Assembly (NCBI GenBank): GCA_964344185.1
Contig: CAYFMN010000001.1
Span: forward strand, 260,318-324,317
Direction: 5' to 3'
Length of the DNA: 64,000 nt
Source: JAJDAT01 sp964344185
Lineage (GTDB): Bacteria > Nitrospinota > Nitrospinia > Nitrospinales > JAJDAT01
Below the pieces are notes generated by a model, which was not told the DNA's origin, did not search any database, and saw only the letters and a program-made list of their open reading frames with translations. Below, in pieces: positions 17,960 through 26,072 of the stretch. Every line of letters starts with the position of its first letter. Within the stretch, counting starts at the first letter, position 1. The position numbers and the translations under genes were made by a program.

Positions 17960-18952
17960 ATGAGGAAAAAGATTATTGATCTCATGATAGAGACCGCTCT
18001 ATCTGGAGAAGGTATAAATCGAGAACAAGCGCTTTTGGTTGGAACTTTGGACCGGGAAGAGCTGGACTATCTTTTTGAAGGCACCAACAAAATTCGAGAA
18101 ACGTTTAAGGACAAGGACGTTAAAATTTGTTCTATCGTAAACGCCAAGTCGGGTAAATGTCCGGAGGATTGTGGTTTTTGCGCCCAATCTTCTAAATTTC
18201 AGACTGATTCGCCTGAATATGGCTTAATGGATCCTCAAGAAATTTTAAAAGCCGCTAAAGAAGCTGAAGCTTTTGGTTCAAATGAATTTTCTATTGTAAC
18301 TTCGGGAACGGCGATTGAAGATCGTAAGGAACTTGATACATTAATCGAAGCGATCAAGCTAATAAAGACTGAAACCAATTTGGAGACCTGCTGTTCCTTA
18401 GGTTTGATGAGCGTCGAGCATTTGAAAGAGCTTAAAGCCGCAGGTCTTGACCGATTGCATCATAATTTAGAAACTGCTCAAAGCCATTTTGAGAAAATTG
18501 TTTCCACTCATACCTACGAGCAAGAAGTCACGGCTGTCCGAAACGCTCAGGAAGTGGGATTGCAAGTTTGCGTTGGCGGGATTTTCGGAATGGGAGAGAC
18601 CTATGACCAAAGAGTTGAAATGGCGTTGGACATCAGAGATTTGGAAACTCAATCTTTTCCGATAAACTTTTTAAAGCCTGTCGAAGGAACTCAATTGGAA
18701 GACTTGGATTACATAGATACCTATGAAGCCCTTCGAACTATAGCGCTTTTGAGGCTGGTTTTACCTAAAATGGACCTGTTTGTCTGTGGCGGCAGGGAAG
18801 AAGTCCTACAAAATAGCCAGGAAAAGTTATTTGCGGCGGGCGCTAATGGAATTTTAGGAGGAAACTACCTTACTACAAAAGGGCAAGACCCAGCGAGGGA
18901 TATACAAATGATAGAAGGTCTTGGTTTAAAGCCGGTATATGAATCGGCCTGA
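17960..18952 (+). CDS. bioB: Biotin synthase
   Basis: 330 residues from ATG 17960; an in-frame TTG at 17894 would add 22 residues that lie outside the family profile. The radical SAM cluster motif CPEDCGFC has its cysteines at about residues 67, 71 and 74. Other BioB landmarks: NAKSGKCPEDC, CCSLGLM, HHNLETAQS, VCVGGIFGMGE, PINFLKPVEGT and LFVCGGREE (second cluster arginine region). It inserts sulfur into dethiobiotin, sacrificing its 2Fe-2S cluster. No other bio genes are near. A strong terminator lies about 145 bp downstream. Confidence 0.97.
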   Translation: MRKKIIDLMIETALSGEGINREQALLVGTLDREELDYLFEGTNKIRETFKDKDVKICSIVNAKSGKCPEDCGFCAQSSKFQTDSPEYGLMDPQEILKAAKEAEAFGSNEFSIVTSGTAIEDRKELDTLIEAIKLIKTETNLETCCSLGLMSVEHLKELKAAGLDRLHHNLETAQSHFEKIVSTHTYEQEVTAVRNAQEVGLQVCVGGIFGMGETYDQRVEMALDIRDLETQSFPINFLKPVEGTQLEDLDYIDTYEALRTIALLRLVLPKMDLFVCGGREEVLQNSQEKLFAAGANGILGGNYLTTKGQDPARDIQMIEGLGLKPVYESA

Positions 18953-19035
18953 AAAGCTGTTTTTTTTTGGTAAATTTTTTAAGAATATTTCTAAAAAAGT
19001 TAAGTTTTTTCGGGTTTTATCCGTAAAGAAAATAC

Positions 19036-19128
19036 GCGCTGACGAATGACTTTTCCCACGAACCCTCAATGCTGGGTTAAGTGATTCGCACTCTCTGATG
19101 GGCAGCTTGGGCTGCCCATTTTTTTTGT
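19036..19128 (+). ncRNA. Candidate structured RNA or bioB 3' UTR ending in the terminator
   Basis: Upstream of the terminator an ordered set of stems can be drawn: CGAATGAC (19043-19050) with GTGATTCG (19081-19088) around an inner AACCC (19061-19065)/GGGTT (19074-19078) stem with an 8-base loop. This is more structure than a plain 3' UTR needs, but I see no clear promoter and no match to a family I know. Confidence 0.3.
19098..19128 (+). terminator. Rho-independent terminator after bioB
   Basis: TGGGCAGC (19099-19106) and GCTGCCCA (19111-19118) form an 8-bp GC-rich stem with a 4-base loop, followed by eight T. It ends transcription from bioB or the candidate RNA and protects the convergent CPXCG gene. 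Confidence 0.92.
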
Positions 19129-19129
19129 T

Positions 19130-19315
19130 TTATTGAGCCCTGTTTGCGTAGAAACCCTCTATTCCTCCATTTTCAACCTGAAAAACTACTTCTATTGGGT
19201 TACAACAAACTTCGCAATCTTCGATATACGATTGCCCTCCCTGAGAACAATCTAAAAGCATGGAAATTTCTTCAAAGCAATAAGGGCAAGCGAAAAAATG
19301 CTCGATTTCTTCCAT
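19130..19315 (-). CDS. CPXCG-motif cysteine-rich small protein
   Basis: 61 residues with a zinc-ribbon-like pattern: CPYCFEEI near the start, a conserved DCSQGGQSYIEDCEVCCNPIEV middle with the second cysteine pair, then a short beta tail. This matches the small CPXCG-domain family, found next to diverse genes, of unknown function and probably metal-binding. It starts 22 bp after the YajQ stop on the same strand, so the two are likely co-transcribed. The stop abuts the bioB terminator. Confidence 0.85.
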   Translation of the reverse strand: MEEIEHFFACPYCFEEISMLLDCSQGGQSYIEDCEVCCNPIEVVFQVENGGIEGFYANRAQ

Positions 19316-19337
19316 AGGTTAAAGAAGCTTTTTATCC

Positions 19338-19835
19338 TTATCTGTAATTGCCAAAATCCATAGCGATTCCGAAATCTTTTGCTTTCAGTTCAGCTATAAC
19401 AGTTTGTAGATCGTCCTTATTTTTTCCCGTTACACGGACTTGATCGTCTATTACTTGGCCCTGAACTTTTATTTTTAGCCCTTTAATGAATTTTACTATT
19501 TCTTTGGATTTTTCTTGAGGAATGCCCTGTTGAATAGAAACTACCTGGCGAACTGTGTTGCCTGCGGCGTCTTCAATTTTACCGTAATCGAGAGCCTTTA
19601 AAGGAACTTTTCGTTTAACGAGCTTGCTTTGCAGGATATCGATTACCGATTTTAATTTTACGTCGTCGTCCGAAATTAATGTTAGTTGGCTTGATTTTTC
19701 TTCCAAAGTAATTTCGCTTTTGCTGTTTTTAAAGTCAAATCTCTGCTTGATTTCCATCATCGATTGATTAATCGCATTTTTTACCTCGGATAAATCGACA
19801 ATAGACATAATGTCAAATGAACAACTTTTGGCCAT
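19338..19835 (-). CDS. yajQ: YajQ-family nucleotide-binding protein
   Basis: About 165 residues. ATG 19835 is preferred to the TTG nine bases upstream because GGAG lies about 10 bases before the ATG. The family opening CSFDIMSIVDLSEVKNAINQ, the RFDFKNSKSEITLEE stretch and the ending KAKDFGIAMDFGNYR are all present. YajQ proteins fold as two ferredoxin-like domains and bind nucleotides or RNA; the Xanthomonas homologue binds cyclic di-GMP. That is relevant because this genome encodes c-di-GMP enzymes (58-61 kb), but binding here is not shown. Confidence 0.94.
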   Translation of the reverse strand: MAKSCSFDIMSIVDLSEVKNAINQSMMEIKQRFDFKNSKSEITLEEKSSQLTLISDDDVKLKSVIDILQSKLVKRKVPLKALDYGKIEDAAGNTVRQVVSIQQGIPQEKSKEIVKFIKGLKIKVQGQVIDDQVRVTGKNKDDLQTVIAELKAKDFGIAMDFGNYR

Positions 19836-19992
19836 ATTTACCAATCTCCAAATATTTTTGAAAAACTATTTACAATAAAATGTTTTATAGAATTTAATTT
19901 TTTTAAAGTTTATCCAAATAAGCTTAGACGTTTTAAATAAACTCTCATAAAACAGAAGACCGTTCAACCTTGGGTTAATCGAAACGAGGTTT

Positions 19993-20805
19993 TTATTCTA
20001 AGTTAGTGAAAGCGATTCGAAATCCCATAATATGATGTTTGTGATCTGGACGTCCTCGATATCGTGAAGCGGACCGGATGTATTTAGTGAAATTTGCCCA
20101 AGAACCTCCCCGACGCACTCGAAATTTTCCAGTTCCGGGACCTTTTGGATTATTCTTTTCGCTCTTTTTGTAGTAGTCCTTATGGAACCAGTCGTTTACC
20201 CATTCCCAAACATTGCCGGACATATCGTAGAGACCAAAAGCGTTTGGTTTTTTTTGGCCGACAGGATGTGTGTGGAAATTTGCGGTTCCATAGTACCAGG
20301 CGTAGTCGTTATCAATGGTTGGTCCCCAATAATATTCAGTCTGTGTGCCTGCGCGCGCGGCGTATTCCCATTCGGCTTCTGTTGCAAATCGATATCGATT
20401 TGTATTTTCAAATTTATTTAATTTATCGATGAATTTTTTTGAGTCCAGCCAGGATACATTATCAACAGGGTGGTTTTCTCCTAAAAACTCCGATGGATTT
20501 GAATCCATTAATTGATTCCATTGTTTTTGAGTAACTTCATATTTCCCTATATAAAAACTATCAACACAAACGTCGTGTACGGGTTGTTCGAAATCCTTTA
20601 AAAAGTCCGATCCCATTTGAAAACAACCTCCAGGAATTGAAATAAATTCAACCCCAAGTTTTGAGATATAAGATGGATTACTTCGCTCTACAGGTTTTGT
20701 TCCTAACTGAGTCATTAGGATAATGGATAAGAAGATAAACCGAAGTGTCGCGATAAAAAAGTTAAGATGGAAATATTTTTTTATGAAGATTAACGATGTT
20801 TTCAA
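19993..20805 (-). CDS. SUMF1/FGE-fold secreted protein lacking the catalytic cysteines
   Basis: 270 residues: an N-terminal basic segment and hydrophobic helix (about residues 15-35, export signal or anchor), then the FGE-sulfatase fold: FISIPGGCFQMGSD, PVHDVCVDSFYIGKYEVTQKQW, HPVDNVSW, RYRFATEAEWEYAARAG, NAFGLYDMSGNVWEWVNDW and RRGGSWANFTKYIRSASRY. In true formylglycine-generating enzymes the last block carries two active-site cysteines; here those places are Asn and Ile, so sulfatase activation is unlikely. Related proteins serve as ligand-binding or enzyme-accessory folds. It is separated from the upstream aldo/keto reductase by 4 bp and is probably translated from the same mRNA. Confidence 0.88.
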   Translation of the reverse strand: MKTSLIFIKKYFHLNFFIATLRFIFLSIILMTQLGTKPVERSNPSYISKLGVEFISIPGGCFQMGSDFLKDFEQPVHDVCVDSFYIGKYEVTQKQWNQLMDSNPSEFLGENHPVDNVSWLDSKKFIDKLNKFENTNRYRFATEAEWEYAARAGTQTEYYWGPTIDNDYAWYYGTANFHTHPVGQKKPNAFGLYDMSGNVWEWVNDWFHKDYYKKSEKNNPKGPGTGKFRVRRGGSWANFTKYIRSASRYRGRPDHKHHIMGFRIAFTNLE

Positions 20806-20809
20806 GGCG

Positions 20810-21754
20810 TTAATTAAGGGAAAATATCTCGTCTATGGCCGCAAGTCGATCAGAGTCGAGTTTCCATTCCGCTGATTTTAAATTTTCTTCTATTTGTTTT
20901 TCGTTTTTAACGCCTACCAGCGCCGTTGTAATTCCAGGTTGATGAATTGCCCAATTGATTGCCAATTCGCCGCAAGTTTTACCTATTTCATTGGCGATGG
21001 CCCGAAGTTTATCCACTTTAGCGATGTTATCTATAAAATCCTGACCGGTAAATTGACCAATGATTCCTTTGCTTCTCCAATCAGAAAACTTGGTGTTTTT
21101 ATCGTATTTACCGGTGAGCACTCCCGAAGCTAACGGGCTGTAAGCAATAATTCCAATTTTATTTTCGATGCAAAAAGGGGTTATTTCTTTTTCGATTGAT
21201 CTCTGGACCAAGCTATATTCCGGTTGTAAGGATACAATAGTCCCTTTTTTTAAACAGTCTTTCATTTGATCGATGGAATAATTGCTTACTCCTATATGAC
21301 GGATTTTTCCTTGCTCTTGTAATTTTAATAGGGCTTCCATTGTTTCTTCTTGAGGCGTTTCCACGTCTGGCCAATGGACTTGATATAGGTCGATCCAATC
21401 AGTTTGTAATCGTCGAAGGCTATCCTCGGCTTCCTGGAAAATGGAATCCTTTTTTGCGTTTTTCTTTATAGAGCCAAGAGCTTTTTTATCCCATTTTAAG
21501 CCGCACTTTGTCGCTATAATTACTTTATTACGAACTTTTTTTAAAGATTTGCCAATAAGTTCTTCTGACGATCCAAAGCCGTAAACGGGAGCGGTATCAA
21601 AAAAATTAATTCCTAAATCAAATGCTTTTTCAATAGATTTTGTAGAAGTCCGCTCTCCTTCCGTTTCCCAAAATGGAAAGCCCCCAATGCCCCACGCTCC
21701 GTAACCGATAGCGGATACTTTTAAATCGCTTTGGCCCAGTTGTCTATATTCCAT
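20810..21754 (-). CDS. Aldo/keto reductase
   Basis: 314 residues, full length. The TIM-barrel AKR tetrad is visible: Asp and Tyr in FFDTAPVYGFGSS, Lys in VIIATKCGL and His in YQVHWPD. The NADPH-site tail is present (ALVGVKNEKQIEENL). The opening MEYRQLGQSDLKVSAIGYGAWGIGG is typical of the YajO/Tas-like subgroup, which reduces aldehydes and ketones with NADPH. The specific substrate is not predictable. It is first in a minus-strand pair with the SUMF1-fold gene and faces the ABC exporter divergently across about 125 bp. Confidence 0.92.
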   Translation of the reverse strand: MEYRQLGQSDLKVSAIGYGAWGIGGFPFWETEGERTSTKSIEKAFDLGINFFDTAPVYGFGSSEELIGKSLKKVRNKVIIATKCGLKWDKKALGSIKKNAKKDSIFQEAEDSLRRLQTDWIDLYQVHWPDVETPQEETMEALLKLQEQGKIRHIGVSNYSIDQMKDCLKKGTIVSLQPEYSLVQRSIEKEITPFCIENKIGIIAYSPLASGVLTGKYDKNTKFSDWRSKGIIGQFTGQDFIDNIAKVDKLRAIANEIGKTCGELAINWAIHQPGITTALVGVKNEKQIEENLKSAEWKLDSDRLAAIDEIFSLN

Positions 21755-21879
21755 AATTTTTTCCTCGCTTAACTCACGTTATTTTTTTCTTTAAAAGGTC
21801 GCTTTAGTTGACTTTGGAGTTGTCTCCGGAATAACATATTTTAACAATTTCGATCAAATCTTTTACCCTGCCAATCCAT

Positions 21880-23604
21880 ATGAATTCATTACCTCGCGTA
21901 TTTAGTTACTTAAAGCCTTATAAATCTCTCGTTGCGCTTAGCTTGTCCTTTGCGATAATGACAACCTTGATGGATTTAATTCCTCCCTGGCTCGTTAAAA
22001 TCGTTATTGATATGTTAGTGGAAGGAGTTCCCGATCCCAAAGTTTATTGGGTAGCCGTTGGTTTGGGCGTTTCTTATTTGGCTCGAAACTTATTCAACTA
22101 TAAACGAATCATGCTCAATAATAAAGTGGAGCAAAAAGTAGTTTATGATATCCGGTCTCATGTATTTCAATCCTTACAAAAGATGTCCCTAAATTACTTT
22201 GAAAATCGATCAACCGGAGAAATTATGTCGCGCGTAAACGACGACGTTACCCACGTAGAGAGGATTTTTATTGACGGGGTTGAACAAGCTACAACCGCCA
22301 TACTCACTCTAGTTGGGATCACCGGAATTTTATTTTATATGCATTGGAAGTTAGCGTTGGCCGCTTTAATACCAATACCAATATTAGCTTATGGCGCTTG
22401 GAAATACATTCGTCAAGCGCGAGATTTATACTATCAGCAAAGGGAAAGAGCGGCGGGTTTAAACGCTATTTTACAAGATATCGTTTCAGGAATAAAAGAA
22501 ACCCTGGCGTATAATCGCCAAAATCGAGAAACCGGTCGCTTTAATGAAAAAAGCCAAGCTTATTGCGAAGGGACCCTGAAAGTGATGCGACAATGGGCTA
22601 TTTATTCGCCTACTATGATGTTCATAGGCTCGCTTGGAACAGTCTTTATTTTATTCTATGGAATTTCTGCCGTTCAGGCGGGAGAGCTAACGGTTGGTTC
22701 TCTTGTCGCCTTTTTGAGTTATTTAGCTTTGTTTTATACGCCAATTAATCAACTTCACTCTTTGAATAATATGTTGCAGCAAGCTTTGGCCTCCAGCAAG
22801 AGATTGTTTGAGATTATCGATTTCAAACCGGATGTTGTCGAGTCAGCGCACGCTTTTATTCCTCCTACAACTTCGAAAGGGACAATCGTGTTTGAAAACG
22901 TCTGTTTTTCTTATCTTGAGGAAAAGCAGGTATTGAAAAATGTTTCTTTTGAGATTGAATCGGGTAAAACTGTGGCGTTAGTAGGGCATACTGGAAGCGG
23001 TAAATCAACGGCGGTAAAACTTTTGATGCGATTTTACGATACCAATTCTGGAAGAATTTTGATAGGCGGATATCCAATCAAGGATTTGAAAATATCTTAT
23101 TTGCGAAACCAGATCGGATTAGTTTCTCAAGAGCCGTTTTTGTTTAATGGAACAGTTTTTGACAATATTCTTTATGGGAATTTAGAAGCCTCTTATGAAG
23201 AAGCGATTAAGGCGGCAAAGGCCGCTTTTGCGGATGATTTTGTAAAGGATTTGCCAAAAGGTTACGAAACGGTGGTTGGTGAAAGAGGCGTCAAATTGTC
23301 CGGGGGCGAAAGGCATCGAATTGCAATAGCAAGGGCTATTTTAAAAGATCCGCCCATACTCATATTGGACGAAGCCACCGCAAGCGTGGATACTGAAACT
23401 GAAGCGAAAATTCAAACGGCTTTAGAGCGCTTAGCGGACAAAAGAACTACTTTGATTATCGCGCATAGGTTATCTACATTAGAAAATGCGGATAGTTTAT
23501 TGGTGTTGCAGGATGGGCGACTGGCAGAAACTGGAAACCACGACGAGTTGATGGAGCGTAATTCAATTTATGCGCGTTTGTTCCAAAGCCAAGTGAGACT
23601 CTAA
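21880..23604 (+). CDS. ABC exporter, fused membrane and ATPase domains (MsbA/lipid-type)
   Basis: 574 residues. The N-terminal half has six membrane helices and the coupling region ENRSTGEIMSRVNDDV. The C-terminal ATPase has Walker A GHTGSGKST at about residue 369, Q-loop VSQEPFLFNG, signature LSGGERHRIAIARA, Walker B ILILDEATASVD and the H-loop IIAHRLSTL. One chain supplies half of a homodimeric exporter, as in MsbA, which flips lipid A core, and in related lipid or drug exporters. MsbA assignment is tempting because lpxD is close, but lpxK is not adjacent, so the substrate is left open. Confidence 0.93.
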   Translation: MNSLPRVFSYLKPYKSLVALSLSFAIMTTLMDLIPPWLVKIVIDMLVEGVPDPKVYWVAVGLGVSYLARNLFNYKRIMLNNKVEQKVVYDIRSHVFQSLQKMSLNYFENRSTGEIMSRVNDDVTHVERIFIDGVEQATTAILTLVGITGILFYMHWKLALAALIPIPILAYGAWKYIRQARDLYYQQRERAAGLNAILQDIVSGIKETLAYNRQNRETGRFNEKSQAYCEGTLKVMRQWAIYSPTMMFIGSLGTVFILFYGISAVQAGELTVGSLVAFLSYLALFYTPINQLHSLNNMLQQALASSKRLFEIIDFKPDVVESAHAFIPPTTSKGTIVFENVCFSYLEEKQVLKNVSFEIESGKTVALVGHTGSGKSTAVKLLMRFYDTNSGRILIGGYPIKDLKISYLRNQIGLVSQEPFLFNGTVFDNILYGNLEASYEEAIKAAKAAFADDFVKDLPKGYETVVGERGVKLSGGERHRIAIARAILKDPPILILDEATASVDTETEAKIQTALERLADKRTTLIIAHRLSTLENADSLLVLQDGRLAETGNHDELMERNSIYARLFQSQVRL

Positions 23605-23620
23605 ATATTTTAAAATATCA

Positions 23621-23915
23621 TACTGTCCGGTTAAAAATAGAACAATTGCCCTAAAGCCGTATTATTCCTAGTAAAGAGGCTGTTATTCTGCTTTTGGATT
23701 TAAATTTTGATTGTAGGTTTCGAAAAAAGTAGTGGGGAAAACAATTAAACTTTTTTGAAACCTGATAAGGAGTTTATTTTATTGAATCGAGGCGAGATCT
23801 TTCACCGATACTTCGTATCGCTTCAAGATGACACGCGGAGGGAGCCGTGAGATTCAGGTTTTCACGATTGCCAGGTTCTCAAGATAAACATCCATAAGCT
23901 TTTTACCGGACAGTA
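23621..23915. mobile_element. 295-bp non-autonomous element with terminal inverted repeats
   Basis: The ends are TACTGTCCGGT (23621-23631) and its exact inverse ACCGGACAGTA (23905-23915), continued by A-rich/T-rich sequence. The outermost TA at each end fits a TA target duplication, as made by IS630/Tc1-type elements. No transposase frame lies inside. Near the middle CGATAC-TTC-GTATCG (23806-23820) is a perfect 6-bp hairpin within an AGATCTTTCACC...TCAAGATGACAC unit that looks like a mobile palindromic repeat. It fills most of the gap between the exporter and accA. Only one copy is present in this window. Confidence 0.7.
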
Positions 23916-23967
23916 GTGTGAAAATATAAATTTTGATTTTCTTTTAGAGTCAAACAATTTCGCAATC

Positions 23968-24930
23968 TTAGCTTTCTTGAAAAAACTCTCCCATACTTCG
24001 AAACTTTTCTTGCCGTTTTTGGATTAGCTCTTCGGTCGACAATTTAACAAGTTCGTCGAGAGACTTTTTCAAAACCTTTTTTAATTGGATTGCCGCTTGT
24101 TTTGGATGGCGATGAGCTCCGCCAATAGGTTCTCGAACAATCATGTCAATGACTTTGAGTTTTATGAGTTCTTCGGCTGTCATGCACAAAGCTTTTGCCG
24201 CGTGTTCTACTTTGCTCTTATCTCCCCATAATATGGAAGCGCATCCTTCTGGCGAAATTACTGAATAAACGGAATTTTCCAGCATCAAAACCCGATCTCC
24301 CATTCCAATAGCCAAGGCGCCGCCGCTGCCTCCCTCCCCAACAATAACGGAGATGATGGGGACTTTAAGATCGGCCATGCAAAATAAATTATAGGCGATA
24401 GCTTCCGACTGGCCTTTTTCCTCCGCATCGACTCCGGGATATGCGCCTGGCGTGTCGATTAAGGCAATTACGGGAATCCCAAATTTTTCAGCGAGCTTCA
24501 TATGTCGTAAAGCCTTTCGATAGCCCCCCGGTTGAGACATGCCAAAATTTCTGCGTATTTTTTCTTCCATTTCACGGCCTTTTTGATGACCTATGACCAT
24601 AACGGAACGACCATCCAGTTTTGCCAAACCGCCTACGATAGAGGGGCCAAATCCACCTCGTCGGTCGCCATGCAGTTCGAAAAAATCCGTCATCATGAAT
24701 TCAATGTAATCCAGGGTATAGGGGCGGTCAGGATGCCTTGCGACCAGGGTTTTTTGCCAGCCGTTTAGTCCTGCAAAAATATCCCGCTTCATGTGGCGGA
24801 GCTTTTTTTTCAGTTTTCCTATTTCGTGGGAGACGTCGCCCACGCTGTCTATCATATGGGTTTGTAAGGTCAAATCTTTAATTTGTTTTTCGACCTTAAA
24901 AATTTCTTTTTCAAAATCTAATATTTGCAC
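23968..24930 (-). CDS. accA: Acetyl-CoA carboxylase carboxyltransferase, alpha subunit
   Basis: 320 residues, full length. The family core is clear: ARHPDRPYTLDYIEFMMTDFFELHGDR, VIGHQKGREMEEKI, NFGMSQPGGYRKALRHM, LIDTPGAYPGVDAEEKGQSEAIA and VGEGGSGGALAIGMGDRVLML with SPEGCASILW. With AccD it transfers carboxyl from biotin to acetyl-CoA, giving malonyl-CoA for fatty acids. No zinc finger (that is in AccD). It is the last gene of a minus-strand run and lies 29 bp after the LRR gene. bioB, providing the cofactor, is about 6 kb away in a different unit. Confidence 0.97.
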   Translation of the reverse strand: MQILDFEKEIFKVEKQIKDLTLQTHMIDSVGDVSHEIGKLKKKLRHMKRDIFAGLNGWQKTLVARHPDRPYTLDYIEFMMTDFFELHGDRRGGFGPSIVGGLAKLDGRSVMVIGHQKGREMEEKIRRNFGMSQPGGYRKALRHMKLAEKFGIPVIALIDTPGAYPGVDAEEKGQSEAIAYNLFCMADLKVPIISVIVGEGGSGGALAIGMGDRVLMLENSVYSVISPEGCASILWGDKSKVEHAAKALCMTAEELIKLKVIDMIVREPIGGAHRHPKQAAIQLKKVLKKSLDELVKLSTEELIQKRQEKFRSMGEFFQES

Positions 24931-24959
24931 GGCAAGTCTTTACTTTAATAAAATAAAAA

Positions 24960-26030
24960 TTAATAAAATCCAAAAATGGGATAAATCAGGTTTGCCAGAG
25001 TTTTCGATTCTTTTAACTCTTTTGCTCCAGCCGCTCCTATTTTGTTTTGCCCCAGTTTTAAAGCTTCCAGGTTGGCGAAAGTTTTTGCCCTTGCAAGAGC
25101 AATAGCGCCTTTGTTTTCGATTTGATTGAAATTCAAATCTAATTCTTTCAAGTTAACCAATGTTTTTGAATTAGCTAACGCGGAGGCTCCAACATCGGTT
25201 ATTCGGTTTTTAGCTAATGTTAATATCTCCAGATTTTTAAGTTTTGGAGATTTGGCAATGGCGATTACCGATTCGTCCGTTAAATTGTTATCTTCAAGGT
25301 TTAGCTCTTTCAATTCTTCCACATAAGGAGAATTTAATAAAGCTATTACTCCCGCATCTCCAATAAATTGATTGTTTAATCGGCTTATTTTTCCAGATTG
25401 ATAGATGGCTTCCAGCCTTTTTTCTAAATTAAATTCGAAAAGTTTGTTTTTGCCTCGTTTGTTTAAGGGATTAAAAGCTAAGTTTAAGTTTTTTAACTTT
25501 TTTAATCTTTTTGAATTTTTTAACCAAGCCACCCCTTTATTCTGAATTAAGTTAAAGTTTAAATTTAATTCCTGCAAATCAATAAAAGTCGACTCTTCGG
25601 CTAATATTTTAGCTCCTTCGTCGGTAATTTTGTTCCTATATAAATTTAAAGACTCCAAGTTTCTTAACGATTTGGAATTAGCCAGGTAACTTGCGCTTTT
25701 ATCAGTGATTTGATTGCGTTCCAAACTCAGGTTTTTTAAATTTTTTAAATAATTGGAATTGGCTAGAGCTTTTACTCCTTCGTCGCCTACTTGTCCATTA
25801 TATATAATCAATGTTTGTACGGAATTCATAAGAGAGTAATTGGATAAAAATTTAGCTCCCCGGTTGCCGATTGGTTTTTCATTTAGTTTTAACGAGGTGG
25901 GATGTCTCCTGAGCTTTTTCTTTACATATTTTTCTAATTTTTCCAAACTCATGAGAGGTTGGGAATATGCAGAAGAAGAAATTAAGAAGAAAATCAATGT
26001 CGCGGGAGTTAACCAGCCTAAGAATCGCAT
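24960..26030 (-). CDS. Secreted leucine-rich-repeat protein
   Basis: 356 residues with a signal peptide (MRFLGWLTPATLIFFLISSSAYS). The rest is a chain of about ten LRRs of the ribonuclease-inhibitor type, for example LKELDLNFNQIENKGAIALA and LEILTLAKNRITDVGASALA, with a repeat period of about 25 residues and a lysine-rich break around residues 195-215. No enzymatic domain or cell-wall anchor is seen. LRR proteins bind other proteins, but the partner is unknown. It lies between lpxD and accA on the same strand with gaps of 43 and 29 bp, so it is probably part of an envelope/lipid operon. Confidence 0.8.
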   Translation of the reverse strand: MRFLGWLTPATLIFFLISSSAYSQPLMSLEKLEKYVKKKLRRHPTSLKLNEKPIGNRGAKFLSNYSLMNSVQTLIIYNGQVGDEGVKALANSNYLKNLKNLSLERNQITDKSASYLANSKSLRNLESLNLYRNKITDEGAKILAEESTFIDLQELNLNFNLIQNKGVAWLKNSKRLKKLKNLNLAFNPLNKRGKNKLFEFNLEKRLEAIYQSGKISRLNNQFIGDAGVIALLNSPYVEELKELNLEDNNLTDESVIAIAKSPKLKNLEILTLAKNRITDVGASALANSKTLVNLKELDLNFNQIENKGAIALARAKTFANLEALKLGQNKIGAAGAKELKESKTLANLIYPIFGFY

Positions 26031-26072
26031 GTAAGAACTTTAAGACAAATTTATGTGTTTAATACCACTATT

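Noticed and set aside
19993..20805. Formylglycine-generating enzyme (sulfatase activation)
   Set aside because: The two catalytic cysteines of the last conserved block are replaced, and no sulfatase gene is in the window.
21880..23604. Naming the ABC exporter msbA
   Set aside because: The fold fits, but lpxK or another lipid A gene is not adjacent, and homologous exporters carry many substrates.
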